Assembly: GCF_900156405.1 (NCBI RefSeq)
Contig: NZ_FTNN01000007.1
Location: 124,001-188,000, forward strand
Direction: 5' to 3'
From: Shewanella morhuae
GTDB lineage: Bacteria > Pseudomonadota > Gammaproteobacteria > Enterobacterales > Shewanellaceae
Length of the DNA stretch: 64,000 bases
Notes under the pieces: generated by a model
Seen by the model: the letters and a program-made list of their open reading frames with translations, nothing else
Databases searched by the model: none
Told to the model about the DNA's origin: nothing
Shown here: one piece after another, positions 53,770 to 62,455 of the stretch
How positions within the stretch are numbered: the first letter of the stretch is position 1
Layout of the letters: every line of letters starts with the position of its first letter
Position numbers and translations under genes: made by a program

Positions 53770-54648
53770 TTAAATTTTTTGCTGTTTAAAGACCCAATGA
53801 CAGCAAAAGAGTAAGCCGATAATCCAGCCAGCAAATAAACAATACATTAAGGGTAATCCAAGGCCTGTTTGCGCTATTAGCGTAAGGCTACTTTTCGCAA
53901 CGAGCGTATCAGCGGGATTAGCAATCAAATTTAAGGCGCGAAATAAATCGGTAGGATTGAATAAAATCACTATGTTAAATAACTCGCGATTAAGTATGTC
54001 GGCCATCGCGACTAATACAGTAAGTAATACCAGATCATATATTAGCGCCAGTACAAACCATAAAATAAGTAATATTCCTAATGCCTTAGCTTTTTCTCGC
54101 ACACACAAACTGACCCAATAGCCTAATAAAATAAAGATTAATGATAGTAAAATACTGCTGAGGATTAAATGAGTAAATCCGCTGACTATGGTTAACTGAA
54201 CCTTAGCATCACCTAATAAAATCAGCATTAGCCCTGTCACGCCAAAGCCTAAAATACAGGCAATCGCCATCACGCAACCATGGCCTAAAAACTTACCACA
54301 CAGCAGATGCCAGCGCGCTAAAGGATAGGTCAACAATAACAGTAAAGTACCGGCCTCTTTCTCCCCCACAAAGCTGTCATAACTCAACAAAATCGCACCT
54401 AACGGAAGAATAAATACCGATAATGTGACTAATCCAGAGAGGGTTTGTGCAGGCTCAAACATGGTTAAGCTGCCAGATATAGCGCTGCCCATAAAACTCA
54501 CGCTCAATGAAAGCAGTAGCAATATTGCCGTCATCATCCATAACCAACGGTTACGCAGGTTATCCTTAAATTCTTTCGCGGCGATAGTGCTAATAATGCT
54601 CAGGGCGCTTAAATGGCCTCCCCCCGATAAAACCTCGGTTTGACTCAT
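53770..54648 (-). CDS. NosY-like ABC-2 permease of the sulfite reductase locus
   Basis: A 292-residue membrane protein with about six helices, beginning with the ABC-2 coupling segment AAKEFKDNLRNRWLW. It overlaps the ATPase gene by 4 nt (ATGA). It is homologous in plan to NosY, which works with NosD and NosF in maturing the copper centre of nitrous oxide reductase. No nosZ is in the window. Its position in the SirA gene group suggests it serves copper (or sulfur) delivery to the SirA active site; that is inference from context. Confidence 0.82.
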   Translation of the reverse strand: MSQTEVLSGGGHLSALSIISTIAAKEFKDNLRNRWLWMMTAILLLLSLSVSFMGSAISGSLTMFEPAQTLSGLVTLSVFILPLGAILLSYDSFVGEKEAGTLLLLLTYPLARWHLLCGKFLGHGCVMAIACILGFGVTGLMLILLGDAKVQLTIVSGFTHLILSSILLSLIFILLGYWVSLCVREKAKALGILLILWFVLALIYDLVLLTVLVAMADILNRELFNIVILFNPTDLFRALNLIANPADTLVAKSSLTLIAQTGLGLPLMYCLFAGWIIGLLFCCHWVFKQQKI

Positions 54649-55697
54649 GTCATCGACTCCCGCTTAAGGTCATTAGTCATACTCACCGCTTGAAAGGCCG
54701 TAGGGGATAAAATAGGCGCTGGAATATCGCAAACGCTGCCCATAATACTTTCCATATAGTGATGAAATATATCCTGCAAGCTCGGCGGCTCTACAGAAAA
54801 GTCCACTAGCTTCATTTTTTGTAATAAATGATGTAATACCGCGGCTTTTTGGCTGGGCGCTATGGTCAGCTTTAAGCCCTGCTGCGAAGATGTGTTCACA
54901 CATGCACTTAAAATAGGCTCGCTGAGCACCTCTTGCTTCTGTGTTTGGGATAACGAGTGTAAAAAAATTTGGCTGGGTAACTCAGTTGCCGCCCTAAGAG
55001 AGGCTAAGCTTCCGCCAGCAAGCATGCGGCCTTGACCTAAGATCAAGGCTCTTTCCATTTGATCTTGCACTAATCCTAACTCATGGGTGCTAATGATAAT
55101 GGCGCAGCCTTGGGCTTTAAGTTGCGCGATTTTTTGATATAAAAATGCCGACGCTAAGGGATCTAAACCCACGGTTGGCTCATCGAGTAATAATATTTTG
55201 GGGTTGGCTAATATCGCCTGTGCGAGCCCAAGGCGCTGACGCATTCCCTTTGAAAAGGTATTTAAACGCTGATTTTTAGCGGCCTCTAAACCAAACTCGG
55301 CAAGTAATGTATTGGCTTTTGCAGGGGCGATGCCCTTAAGTTTTGCGAAATACTGCAGCAGTTCCAAAGCGGTCATGTTGTCATAAAAGCTTACATTTTC
55401 AGGTAAGTAACCTAAAGATAAACGCTGCTGTGCATTCATGGCTCCGATATTGTGACCTTGCACGAAGATCTGGCCGCTGGTGGGGGCAATAAGCCCTAAA
55501 ATCAATTTAAGTAACGTTGATTTACCTGCGCCATTATGCCCAATGAGGGCGATGACTTCGCCTTTTAACACATCAAAACTCACATTTTGCAGTGCCTTAA
55601 ATTGGTTATAAGACTTAACGACATTAATGGCTTTAACGGCAATGTCGCTATGCAAGATAGCTTTATTCGCAGAGTGTGTAACCGCTTGATGATTCAT
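54645..55697 (-). CDS. NosF-like ABC transporter ATPase of the sulfite reductase locus
   Basis: A 350-residue ABC ATPase: Walker A IGHNGAGKST near residue 53, Q-loop region LGYLPENVSFYD, signature FSKGMRQRLGLAQ near 145 and Walker B ILLLDEPTVGLDP near 165. The C-terminal extension (about residues 240-330) is the NosF-type regulatory part. It overlaps its neighbours by 4 nt on both sides (NosD- and NosY-like). It should power the NosY-like permease. Confidence 0.88.
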   Translation of the reverse strand: MNHQAVTHSANKAILHSDIAVKAINVVKSYNQFKALQNVSFDVLKGEVIALIGHNGAGKSTLLKLILGLIAPTSGQIFVQGHNIGAMNAQQRLSLGYLPENVSFYDNMTALELLQYFAKLKGIAPAKANTLLAEFGLEAAKNQRLNTFSKGMRQRLGLAQAILANPKILLLDEPTVGLDPLASAFLYQKIAQLKAQGCAIIISTHELGLVQDQMERALILGQGRMLAGGSLASLRAATELPSQIFLHSLSQTQKQEVLSEPILSACVNTSSQQGLKLTIAPSQKAAVLHHLLQKMKLVDFSVEPPSLQDIFHHYMESIMGSVCDIPAPILSPTAFQAVSMTNDLKRESMT

Positions 55698-56983
55698 CGC
55701 GAAACTCCATCAACTTGCGCAGGCTCGCCCCAACGCATTAAGGGGAAGCTGTCACTAATACCACTTGTTGCTTGGGGCTGAAATTGTCGCTCGACCCAAC
55801 GTAGTAGCAACACTACCGGACTTTCCATTAATAATTTTGCCTCTGGATAAAGCCAAAATAGTTTATCTAAACTGTCGTTAGGCCGATGCACAAGATCGCC
55901 AATGCCATCGGAATCTAAATCCCAGCCTTGATATTGCGACCAATAGTTACCCTGCCCCTGATAACTCCACTCCAGTTGTGCGTCGCCCACGTATTTTACT
56001 TGGGTTTGATTTGCCACAATACGATTACGCCACAGACGATTTTTCTCACCGCCCATCGCCATACTGATCCCCGTATCGCTATGACTAAACTCATTATCTT
56101 CAATGCGATTATTTTGCGCTGCGTAGATAAAAATACCTTTGCCCTCATTACCTAATTCCACGGTTCCCTTAGGATTATGAATATTACTAACGCTGTTAGC
56201 TTGTACATGGCAGGACTCAGTGATATTGAGCAAAATGCCAAAGTCACGCGCCTGAGTTACGCGATTATGGTGTAGATAAATATCGGTTGAGCTCATTAAG
56301 GCATAACCCCCATCAACGGCAATGGCTTGGTTTTGCCACGCTTCGTCAGTTTGGGTGTACATGTAATGGATACCGTATTGCAGCTTGGTAAATTGATTTT
56401 CAGAAATGCGGCTGTGGTTAACAGACTCCAGATACACGCCATCACGGACAAAAATAAGCTGGTTATTATGAATTTTCGGAGCAGTAACATGCTTAAGGTA
56501 AATACCATCGCCCCTATCCAATACATAAATAGCGCCATTACCACTAATGCTGTTAGCAAGGATTTCGGGCGCATTTATGTGTTCGCCATAAATACCAAAA
56601 CCCTCACCTTCGAGGCGATTGGCGGTGATCAGCACGTTATCCGCCCCTTGCTGTAGCAAGATCCCCGCATCACGATAATAGAGATCTCGCCCCCAATGAC
56701 GGATATTGAGCCCTTCAATAGTCACCTTGGCGGCTTCAACAATTAACGCACTACCTTGGCGCTGTGCATCTAAAGTAGCGCCAGCTTCACCTTTTAAATG
56801 AATAGATTGCGTCACACTAAATGATCCGTTGTATACCGCTGTCGCCAGTACAATAGTGTCACCATCTTGAGCCTTACCGAGCGCCAGCGTCAGTGAATCA
56901 GTATCTGTCACCCGAGTGAGCGCTGCCCAGCTACTGCAAGAGGCAAAGCACAACAGCCCAATAAAGAGTCGATGCAGCTTCAT
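55694..56983 (-). CDS. NosD-like periplasmic beta-helix protein
   Basis: A protein of about 429 residues with a signal peptide (cut near SWA/AL) and right-handed parallel beta-helix repeats (G-I-x-L/N-x-I-x-x-N pattern over about residues 60-330), the CASH/NosD type. It uses an ATG at 56983 about 10 nt after the NosL-like stop; the frame also opens at a GTG at 57004. In the nitrous oxide system NosD works with NosFY and NosL in copper-site assembly. Here the likely client is SirA. Confidence 0.88.
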   Translation of the reverse strand: MKLHRLFIGLLCFASCSSWAALTRVTDTDSLTLALGKAQDGDTIVLATAVYNGSFSVTQSIHLKGEAGATLDAQRQGSALIVEAAKVTIEGLNIRHWGRDLYYRDAGILLQQGADNVLITANRLEGEGFGIYGEHINAPEILANSISGNGAIYVLDRGDGIYLKHVTAPKIHNNQLIFVRDGVYLESVNHSRISENQFTKLQYGIHYMYTQTDEAWQNQAIAVDGGYALMSSTDIYLHHNRVTQARDFGILLNITESCHVQANSVSNIHNPKGTVELGNEGKGIFIYAAQNNRIEDNEFSHSDTGISMAMGGEKNRLWRNRIVANQTQVKYVGDAQLEWSYQGQGNYWSQYQGWDLDSDGIGDLVHRPNDSLDKLFWLYPEAKLLMESPVVLLLRWVERQFQPQATSGISDSFPLMRWGEPAQVDGVSR

Positions 56984-56993
56984 CTTTATAGCC

Positions 56994-57485
56994 CTACTTA
57001 TCACCCGCCAACAGTTCTAATGTAATGTCGTTGAAGGTCAACACGCGACCGCCATATTCTTTGGCAAAGGCTTCGGCGGCGGCCTGAGTACTAAAAGGAG
57101 CAACCGCGGGTCCCATCACGGCTTTTTTAGTCGTGCCATACACATAAAATGCACTTTTTGCATCGATAAACGCACTATCGTCTGGCTGCTCCCAATGGGT
57201 CGTGGCGGCGTCATGCACCATCATATAATCAATCTGGCGCTTGTTTTCGCTTTGCAAAGCAAAGTTAAACATATCGCGACTAGAACAAAATTTAGGCACC
57301 ATTTTGTCGGCTTTGAGGTGTACTTGCCCTTTGGGGCCAGGATATTTAGTGATCACCATGCCGCACAAATGACATCGGTCATGTTCATGGATCATCTCGG
57401 CTTGGTGGATTTGCTCGGTCGCCTCACTTTTATTGCCACTAAATAGCAAAGGTATTAACAGTAGTAACCCATAGTACATCTTCAT
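56994..57485 (-). CDS. NosL-like copper chaperone of the sulfite reductase locus
   Basis: A 163-residue exported protein with the NosL metal site HDRCHLCGMVITKYPGPKG near residue 35. NosL binds Cu(I) through such a C-x-x-C-G-M motif. Unlike classical NosL it seems not to be a lipoprotein: the signal region LLLLIPLLFSGNKSEA has no lipobox Cys. The ribosome-binding site AGGAG directly follows a UCAAC that could pair with the upstream RNA element at 57511-57563. It is the first gene of the NosL-D-F-Y-like group and probably donates copper to SirA. Confidence 0.85.
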   Translation of the reverse strand: MKMYYGLLLLIPLLFSGNKSEATEQIHQAEMIHEHDRCHLCGMVITKYPGPKGQVHLKADKMVPKFCSSRDMFNFALQSENKRQIDYMMVHDAATTHWEQPDDSAFIDAKSAFYVYGTTKKAVMGPAVAPFSTQAAAEAFAKEYGGRVLTFNDITLELLAGDK

Positions 57486-57495
57486 CTTATTGCTC

Positions 57496-57515
57496 CTGTT
57501 GAATAAAGAATCAAC
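57496..57515 (-). promoter_or_regulatory. Possible alternative hairpin at the NosL-like start
   Basis: On the minus strand GUUGA (57515-57511) can pair with UCAAC (57502-57498) directly before AGGAG. The same GUUGA also closes the upstream multi-stem element, so the two pairings exclude each other. The pairing is short (5 bp) and needs testing. Confidence 0.35.
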
Positions 57516-57563
57516 ACCTCGTCAAGGCACCTTGCAGGGACAGTCCTGTACGACGAGGGTTGA
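57511..57563 (-). ncRNA. Candidate structured RNA in the leader of the NosL-like gene
   Basis: On the minus strand UCAAC-CCUCGUC pairs with GACGAGG-U-GUUGA (12 bp, one bulge). These arms enclose two smaller hairpins: CAGG/CCUG with a 6-nt loop, and CAAG/CUUG with a GUGC loop. It looks like a three-way junction about 25 nt before the start codon. There is no T-run after it, so it is not an ordinary terminator. Nothing I know of matches it. The rest of the spacer up to 57734 is AT-rich and probably carries a promoter. Confidence 0.5.
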
Positions 57564-57734
57564 TAAAAAATGACATCCGGCCGCCAACTAACTGAAGTTT
57601 TTAAATCCCACAGCTTTATGCAGAATTAAACTGTACATAATTACGTTTTAAGGTAATCACACCTCGTTAAATATTGACTTAAAAAACTCTATCTAGCGGT
57701 CTAATATGAAACATGATTCACTTACTCAAAGTGA

Positions 57735-58418
57735 TTAATGACTCGATGCACTACCACTTTCATTCAATTTTATTTGCGCTTTTTCTATAGCGGTATAAAT
57801 CGTATCGCGATTGATATCAGCACTTGGCTCTGCCAACAATTGCTGCCAATGACTAATGGCCTCACTATAGCGAGCGTTTAAATAGGCATCGGTGGCGAGT
57901 AGCAAGCGTGTTTGAGGTTCTGTAGACCATAAAGCCAGCGCTTGATTGATCACTTGTGTGGTTTCAGGGCTAATTTGGCGTTGATCGCGGTAGTAAAGCG
58001 CATTAGCTTTACTGCCGAGCACCTCGGCATCTTCACCCGTCAGCAGTAATAGTTTGTCTAAGGTTTGCACCGCATCAGCATACAAACCACCAGCACTATA
58101 GGCCTGTGCCAGAGACATCAACGCCAAGGTATTTTGCGGCTCTTTTTCAACCAAACGAATCCCCTTGGTAATATCGGCCGCGACTAAATAGTCAATATTT
58201 TCATCAACTTTACCTTGGTTCCAATCGTGAAAACGGCCAGTTTGGCTGTAAATAGCTAGGGTCAGTAGCACCAGTAGCGCGCCCATTAACAAAGGTGCTT
58301 TAGCGGATACGGCAGGTAATTGCGCCATATCTTGTGCAAGATTTAAGCGGCGGTGTTGCCAATAAATATAAGCAACAAACAGCCCCAAACACATGCTAAT
58401 TCCTAACCCTAGATCCAC
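57735..58418 (-). CDS. CcmI/NrfG-like TPR protein for cytochrome c maturation
   Basis: A 227-residue protein with two membrane helices (about residues 3-18 and 43-62) around a short loop, and a C-terminal TPR domain (about residues 75-215) like CcmI/NrfG. Those proteins bind the apocytochrome C-terminus and present it to the haem lyase. It lies 58 bp from the FKBP gene within the sir group. It probably guides apo-SirA to the dedicated CcmF-like protein encoded divergently, especially for the CX15CH haem site. Confidence 0.8.
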   Translation of the reverse strand: MDLGLGISMCLGLFVAYIYWQHRRLNLAQDMAQLPAVSAKAPLLMGALLVLLTLAIYSQTGRFHDWNQGKVDENIDYLVAADITKGIRLVEKEPQNTLALMSLAQAYSAGGLYADAVQTLDKLLLLTGEDAEVLGSKANALYYRDQRQISPETTQVINQALALWSTEPQTRLLLATDAYLNARYSEAISHWQQLLAEPSADINRDTIYTAIEKAQIKLNESGSASSH

Positions 58419-58476
58419 GGTTTTATCCCCTAAACTGAGCGCCTGTTATCGTCATCAATACCGCGAATAGCCACTA

Positions 58477-59259
58477 TTAACTGTGACCTGGCATCATGCT
58501 TTTGTTTTTTATCTCTTTCATTTCGCTTGGAGTTTCAATATTTTTAAGCTCAACATCAAACACCAAAGTGGATTCAGGCGGGATCACCCCGACTGACTCT
58601 GCGCCGTAAGCAAGACTGGCCGGGATCACAAAGCGATATTTAGCGCCCTTAGGCATCAGTTTGATCCCCTCTTCCCATCCGGGGATCACTGACATCAAGG
58701 CAAAACGCGTCGGCTCTTTACGACCAACGGTGTTTTCAAACTCAGTGCCATCAATCAGTTTGCCCACGTATTCCACTGTCACAACATCTTCTGCTTTAGG
58801 TTTATTACCTGAACCTTGGTTGAGGACTTCATATTGCAAACCCGATGCTGTGACCTTAACGCCAGACTTTTTCTGGTTTTCCGCTAAAAATGCGGCGCCG
58901 GCTTTTTTGGTTTCTACCATTTGTTTTTCAGCGACTAGCGTTCTAGCGGCGTTCAGTTCTTCAGCCCGCTGATTAAGGTAGGTCAACACTTCTTCATCGG
59001 TCAGTTGTTGTTTATCTTTGAGTGCATCGATAAAACCTTGCACCACCAAATCAACATTCACCGCTGAACCCAACTCAACTTGGTTATAGACTTGACCAGA
59101 AATGTAATTACCGATGGATGCCCCCATGCTGTATGAGGTTTTATCGGCATCGGTTTGCAAACTGGGCGCTGCAAAACTTGCCATAGAAATAAAGAGTGCC
59201 GCACAGGTCGCCACTGTGACGGTTTTTGGAATAAAAGAAGTTGGCATACGTGTTTTCAT
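58477..59259 (-). CDS. Periplasmic FKBP-type peptidyl-prolyl isomerase (FkpA/Mip-like)
   Basis: A 260-residue exported protein with a signal peptide (cut near FA/AP), an N-terminal helical dimerisation domain (residues 35-145) and a C-terminal FKBP domain (about 150-245) with VTVEYVGKLIDGTEF and IPGWEEGIKLMPKGAKY. It helps fold periplasmic proteins. It sits between the rhodanese-like and TPR genes, so SirA maturation is a likely purpose, although general FkpA activity is possible. Confidence 0.88.
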   Translation of the reverse strand: MKTRMPTSFIPKTVTVATCAALFISMASFAAPSLQTDADKTSYSMGASIGNYISGQVYNQVELGSAVNVDLVVQGFIDALKDKQQLTDEEVLTYLNQRAEELNAARTLVAEKQMVETKKAGAAFLAENQKKSGVKVTASGLQYEVLNQGSGNKPKAEDVVTVEYVGKLIDGTEFENTVGRKEPTRFALMSVIPGWEEGIKLMPKGAKYRFVIPASLAYGAESVGVIPPESTLVFDVELKNIETPSEMKEIKNKSMMPGHS

Positions 59260-59339
59260 ATTATGTTCTCTTTAGTAATTAACCCTGTGAGTTTCACTTT
59301 TTGACCCGCAAACTAAACTGACGATAAATCTTGTCTTAA

Positions 59340-59780
59340 CTATGGCTTTTCAATGACTCGGCCTGACATGCGCCAGCCAAAAATGCCGTCAGCCATATGC
59401 CGCACACCGGTGTAACCTAATTTCATGGTTTCTCTGGCGGCCATATTGCTGGTGGTACACAGGCGATTGGCGCAATAAAACACCATCACCGCATCTTTAT
59501 TCTTTGGAAGTAACTCTCTCCAATTCTGCACATTGAAAAAAACCGCCCCGGGGATAAAACCATCCGCCCATATTTCCAGCGTATTTACGTCAAAAAAATA
59601 AACCTCCTGCTGCCCGACTAATGTTTCGGCTTCCATCATTGAAATTGGGTTAAGTTCGATTTCGTTATAAGGCACTTCGGACATCTCAGAGCCACCACCC
59701 GCCACCACAGGCATTGCCATAATACCCATAGCTAAGATCACTAAGGTTTGAGTAAGGCTGCGACGCAGTAATGTATTCAT
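59340..59780 (-). CDS. Exported rhodanese-like protein of the sulfite reductase locus
   Basis: A 146-residue exported protein with a signal peptide (cut near VVA/GG) and one rhodanese domain (about residues 50-140). The active-site loop reads YCANRLCTT, with the persulfide-bearing Cys likely the first one. Rhodaneses carry sulfur as persulfide. It lies 62 bp downstream of sirA, behind a strong stem-loop. It may deliver or remove sulfur near SirA or sense sulfite products; this is inference. Confidence 0.85.
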   Translation of the reverse strand: MNTLLRRSLTQTLVILAMGIMAMPVVAGGGSEMSEVPYNEIELNPISMMEAETLVGQQEVYFFDVNTLEIWADGFIPGAVFFNVQNWRELLPKNKDAVMVFYCANRLCTTSNMAARETMKLGYTGVRHMADGIFGWRMSGRVIEKP

Positions 59781-59797
59781 AATCTGGTTCTCAAATT

Positions 59798-59821
59798 CCC
59801 CGACACCCAGAGGTGTCGGGG
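59798..59821 (-). terminator. Stem-loop between sirA and the rhodanese-like gene
   Basis: A perfect 10-bp GC-rich stem (CCCCGACACC with its complement, loop UCUG in the minus-strand RNA) has no T-run after it. It is more likely a 3'-end stabiliser or partial terminator that keeps sirA mRNA in excess over the downstream genes than a full stop. Confidence 0.75.
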
Positions 59822-59842
59822 ATAACTAGGGCTTACATTAAA

Positions 59843-61912
59843 CTAGGCTTTTTTTGCACTTAGGCCTTTAGCATCAATAATGGCTTGGGCTTGAGTAACA
59901 TAGGTCAAAGCTGCGTCTAAACGTTTGAGTGAGTAACGAGCACCGTGTGCACCCCATGAACCATCATCTCGAATGAGCTTGATGACTTCTTCGGCTTTAT
60001 CGGTAAACATCAACACCTGCGCTTTGTCTTCTGTCGATAACTTAGCCTTTGACATTGACTTATCGATACGATCGAGTGCTTCCTCTACTTGTGCAAAGGT
60101 TTCTTTCACTGGCTTTTGCCACTTCTGAACTTTGCCGTAGATTTCCATTTGGTCTTTGAAATGCAGACCGGCTGGCAACTCTGATTGGAATTGGCTATGA
60201 CAACCTTTGTTGTCAACCACATCGTGGTCTGACACTGAGGTACGGGCACAAGTCCACATTAAATCGAGGTAGTTATGGCCCTGCTCATCTTTCGCTACAG
60301 TCCAACCTTTAGTAGAAGATTCGCGTGACTTGCCTGCTGGTGGGTTGAGTGTTTTACGTAATGGATCCACATCAATTTTCCACATGTGGGATTTACGTAC
60401 GTTATCAAAGCCCGCCATGTCAGGCACCTGAATAGCGGTAAAGTTTTCACAGCTTCCCATGTTTGGCATGTGGCAGCTTTGACAGGTTTGCTTACCATGC
60501 GTCTTAGTGTTTTTAGCAATTTCAGCCTGTGCAGCATGGCAGTCGGTACACTCTTTGACTAACTTAGGTTTCGTGATACCAGCCTTCCAATCGCCATCGG
60601 TGACTTCATGCGGATCATGACATGTCGAGCAACGCATACCTTTGTCGTAGTGAGCAGAGGCAAACATTTGCGAGCCTTCAGTACCACAAGATGGGCATGA
60701 TGACTTCATCTTCACGTTGAAGGCATATTCCAGCTTTTCTTTACCTTGAGGTGTCTGGGCTAGCTCTTCAACAAAGTTGAATCGCTGGTGACAACGCTCA
60801 CAGTTTGAAGGCATGCCGCCGCCAATACCGCCATCTAAGTGACCCCCTGCGCCATGACACTCTTCACAGGTAATACCCAGTGAAACAGTGTGTTTTTGCA
60901 GTTCTTTAGGGTTGCCTAACGCAGCAAAGAACTCTTCTTTGGTTTTAAAGTCAAATTTGAAGCTATGGCACATTTCGCAATAGGAGCTAGCTGGTTGGAA
61001 TAAAAACTCCTTTTCATACTTAGCGCCGTATGAGCTCATGCCCCACTGGTGTGAACCACTGGTACCAAATCCTTCCATCGTTGTTGGGAAATCAGGGACG
61101 ACTTTTTGGATTTTCTTTGCCATTTCAGGCGTTAACCATTCAGCCCAACCACGGGAGAATTGGTTACCACCGGCCACCATAGTACCGGTACCGTCTTTAA
61201 GCAGACCATCGCGAATATGGTAAGTACCGCGAACTAAATAGCCATCAATAAAGCCATATTTGGTTCTTGGTGTTCCCACTGTGGCGTAAATGGCGTCTGG
61301 CGTAATACCATCTGGCAGAATCGACGTATCTTTAGTGCCATACATTGTTTTTTCTAAATCGTTATCGACTTCTGGGTGGTTACCAGGGAAGCGTAAGGTT
61401 TTAGAATGGCGTGAACGTTTCCATTTTTCATACTGTGGGCCATGGCATTCACCACATTTTTCAGGCCCAACAAACTTATTAGGGAAATCCAATATCGACT
61501 TAGCGCCAAGTCGATATTGCAGTGCCATAGGGCGATTACCCTCTTGGTGTTGGCTATATTTTTGACTGTCACCACCGTGTAAATATTCTTCCCCACGGTC
61601 ACTGACTTTATAAGTACCCTTTAGGCGGCCAGCTTCTGCATATTTAAATACCGGATGATTTTCAAACAGAAAATCAAATAACTCTTTTTCTTGAACGATA
61701 TAATCCTGAAGGGTTCTCACACCCCGAGATTCAAATGTTACATCGGGATTGGCCATAATAGCTTGCGCCTCGGCACTTTGCTGTTTATTGCCATAACCGG
61801 GCTTGACGTCTCCTGCAGACTTAGCGTCAGACGCTAACCCTACCGCACTGACGACAGTGCCTAAACAAAACAGCACACTTAATGCTGCCTTGGATTTCCA
61901 TCGTTTCATCAT
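59843..61912 (-). CDS. sirA: Octahaem c-type dissimilatory sulfite reductase SirA (MccA)
   Basis: A 689-residue periplasmic enzyme with a signal peptide (cut near GLA/SD) that reduces sulfite to sulfide. It has seven CXXCH haem sites (CGECH at residue 153, then CEMCH, CEECH, CERCH, CSTCH, CTDCH, CQSCH) and one CX15CH site (Cys555, CH at 571-572), the hallmark of SirA/MccA. Three other cysteines bind no haem (C406 and C409 in CPSCG, C488 in GSCENF). In Wolinella MccA two such cysteines hold the copper ion of a haem-copper site. The neighbours are NosLDFY-like, haem-lyase and isomerase genes. Confidence 0.95.
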   Translation of the reverse strand: MMKRWKSKAALSVLFCLGTVVSAVGLASDAKSAGDVKPGYGNKQQSAEAQAIMANPDVTFESRGVRTLQDYIVQEKELFDFLFENHPVFKYAEAGRLKGTYKVSDRGEEYLHGGDSQKYSQHQEGNRPMALQYRLGAKSILDFPNKFVGPEKCGECHGPQYEKWKRSRHSKTLRFPGNHPEVDNDLEKTMYGTKDTSILPDGITPDAIYATVGTPRTKYGFIDGYLVRGTYHIRDGLLKDGTGTMVAGGNQFSRGWAEWLTPEMAKKIQKVVPDFPTTMEGFGTSGSHQWGMSSYGAKYEKEFLFQPASSYCEMCHSFKFDFKTKEEFFAALGNPKELQKHTVSLGITCEECHGAGGHLDGGIGGGMPSNCERCHQRFNFVEELAQTPQGKEKLEYAFNVKMKSSCPSCGTEGSQMFASAHYDKGMRCSTCHDPHEVTDGDWKAGITKPKLVKECTDCHAAQAEIAKNTKTHGKQTCQSCHMPNMGSCENFTAIQVPDMAGFDNVRKSHMWKIDVDPLRKTLNPPAGKSRESSTKGWTVAKDEQGHNYLDLMWTCARTSVSDHDVVDNKGCHSQFQSELPAGLHFKDQMEIYGKVQKWQKPVKETFAQVEEALDRIDKSMSKAKLSTEDKAQVLMFTDKAEEVIKLIRDDGSWGAHGARYSLKRLDAALTYVTQAQAIIDAKGLSAKKA

Positions 61913-62455
61913 TCACTCCTAATTATCATTAGTTTTATATTTTTCACTGAACATAATTGTTCTCGGAACGACACAAACAATTGATCAGTGACTGCATGAT
62001 GAAGAACGACGGTGATGAAAAATCAGAGCTAGAGCACATTAAATTCTTATAAACAAATCAAGATAACAAGCACCACATTTAAATCAAAAAAATCAATAAC
62101 ATAATTAAATTAACTTGTTAGTTTTTTAGAACAAAAAACACCATTTTTAGTTCTAAAACAATCTAAAAATAACTTTTAACTTTAAAAAATATTCAACGAG
62201 ACAAATAAAGGAATTAATAAAGGAATAGATCACATTTTTTTAAACAGCATTCGAATAACCTTGATCAACAAAATAGCGAATCGCCAACATAAAATATAAA
62301 AATCAATTTAACCAACCATCAATTCATTACTAATAGCTTAATATTTTACACTTTATAACGACTTAATAATTAATAATAACTTAACACTTTCCAATAACTT
62401 AATACTTACGCCCTATAGCCATTAAATAGTGTAATAACCCAAAGGAAATAAATAA
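61913..62455. promoter_or_regulatory. Divergent regulatory region of sirA and the CcmF-like gene
   Basis: 543 bp of very AT-rich sequence with no gene. It should hold promoters for both directions. It has one good CRP half-site (separate entry) but no complete FNR box that I could find by eye; TTGATCAA-like sequences near 62261 lack the spacer. The gap is longer than needed for simple promoters. Confidence 0.6.
62216..62237 (-). promoter_or_regulatory. Candidate CRP half-site upstream of sirA
   Basis: On the minus strand AAATGTGATCTA matches the left half of the CRP consensus in all 12 positions; the right half is poor. It lies about 315 bp upstream of the sirA ATG and 219 bp before the CcmF-like ATG. 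Anaerobic respiration genes in Shewanella are often CRP-dependent, which makes it plausible. Confidence 0.45.

Noticed and set aside
53770..57485. Nitrous oxide reductase (nos) locus
   Set aside because: nosZ and nosR are absent here and the NosLDFY-like genes are in the sulfite reductase group instead.
57511..57563. Multi-stem element as an ordinary intrinsic terminator
   Set aside because: On the minus strand the U-run precedes the stem rather than following it, and on the plus strand the stem is followed by A residues.
60685..60697. CPSCG of SirA as a ninth haem site
   Set aside because: The fifth residue is Gly, not His, so it cannot be a CXXCH haem site; copper ligand is more likely.
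62259..62268. TTGATCAA near the sirA promoter as an FNR site
   Set aside because: It lacks the 4-bp spacer between the two half-sites, so it does not fit the FNR consensus.
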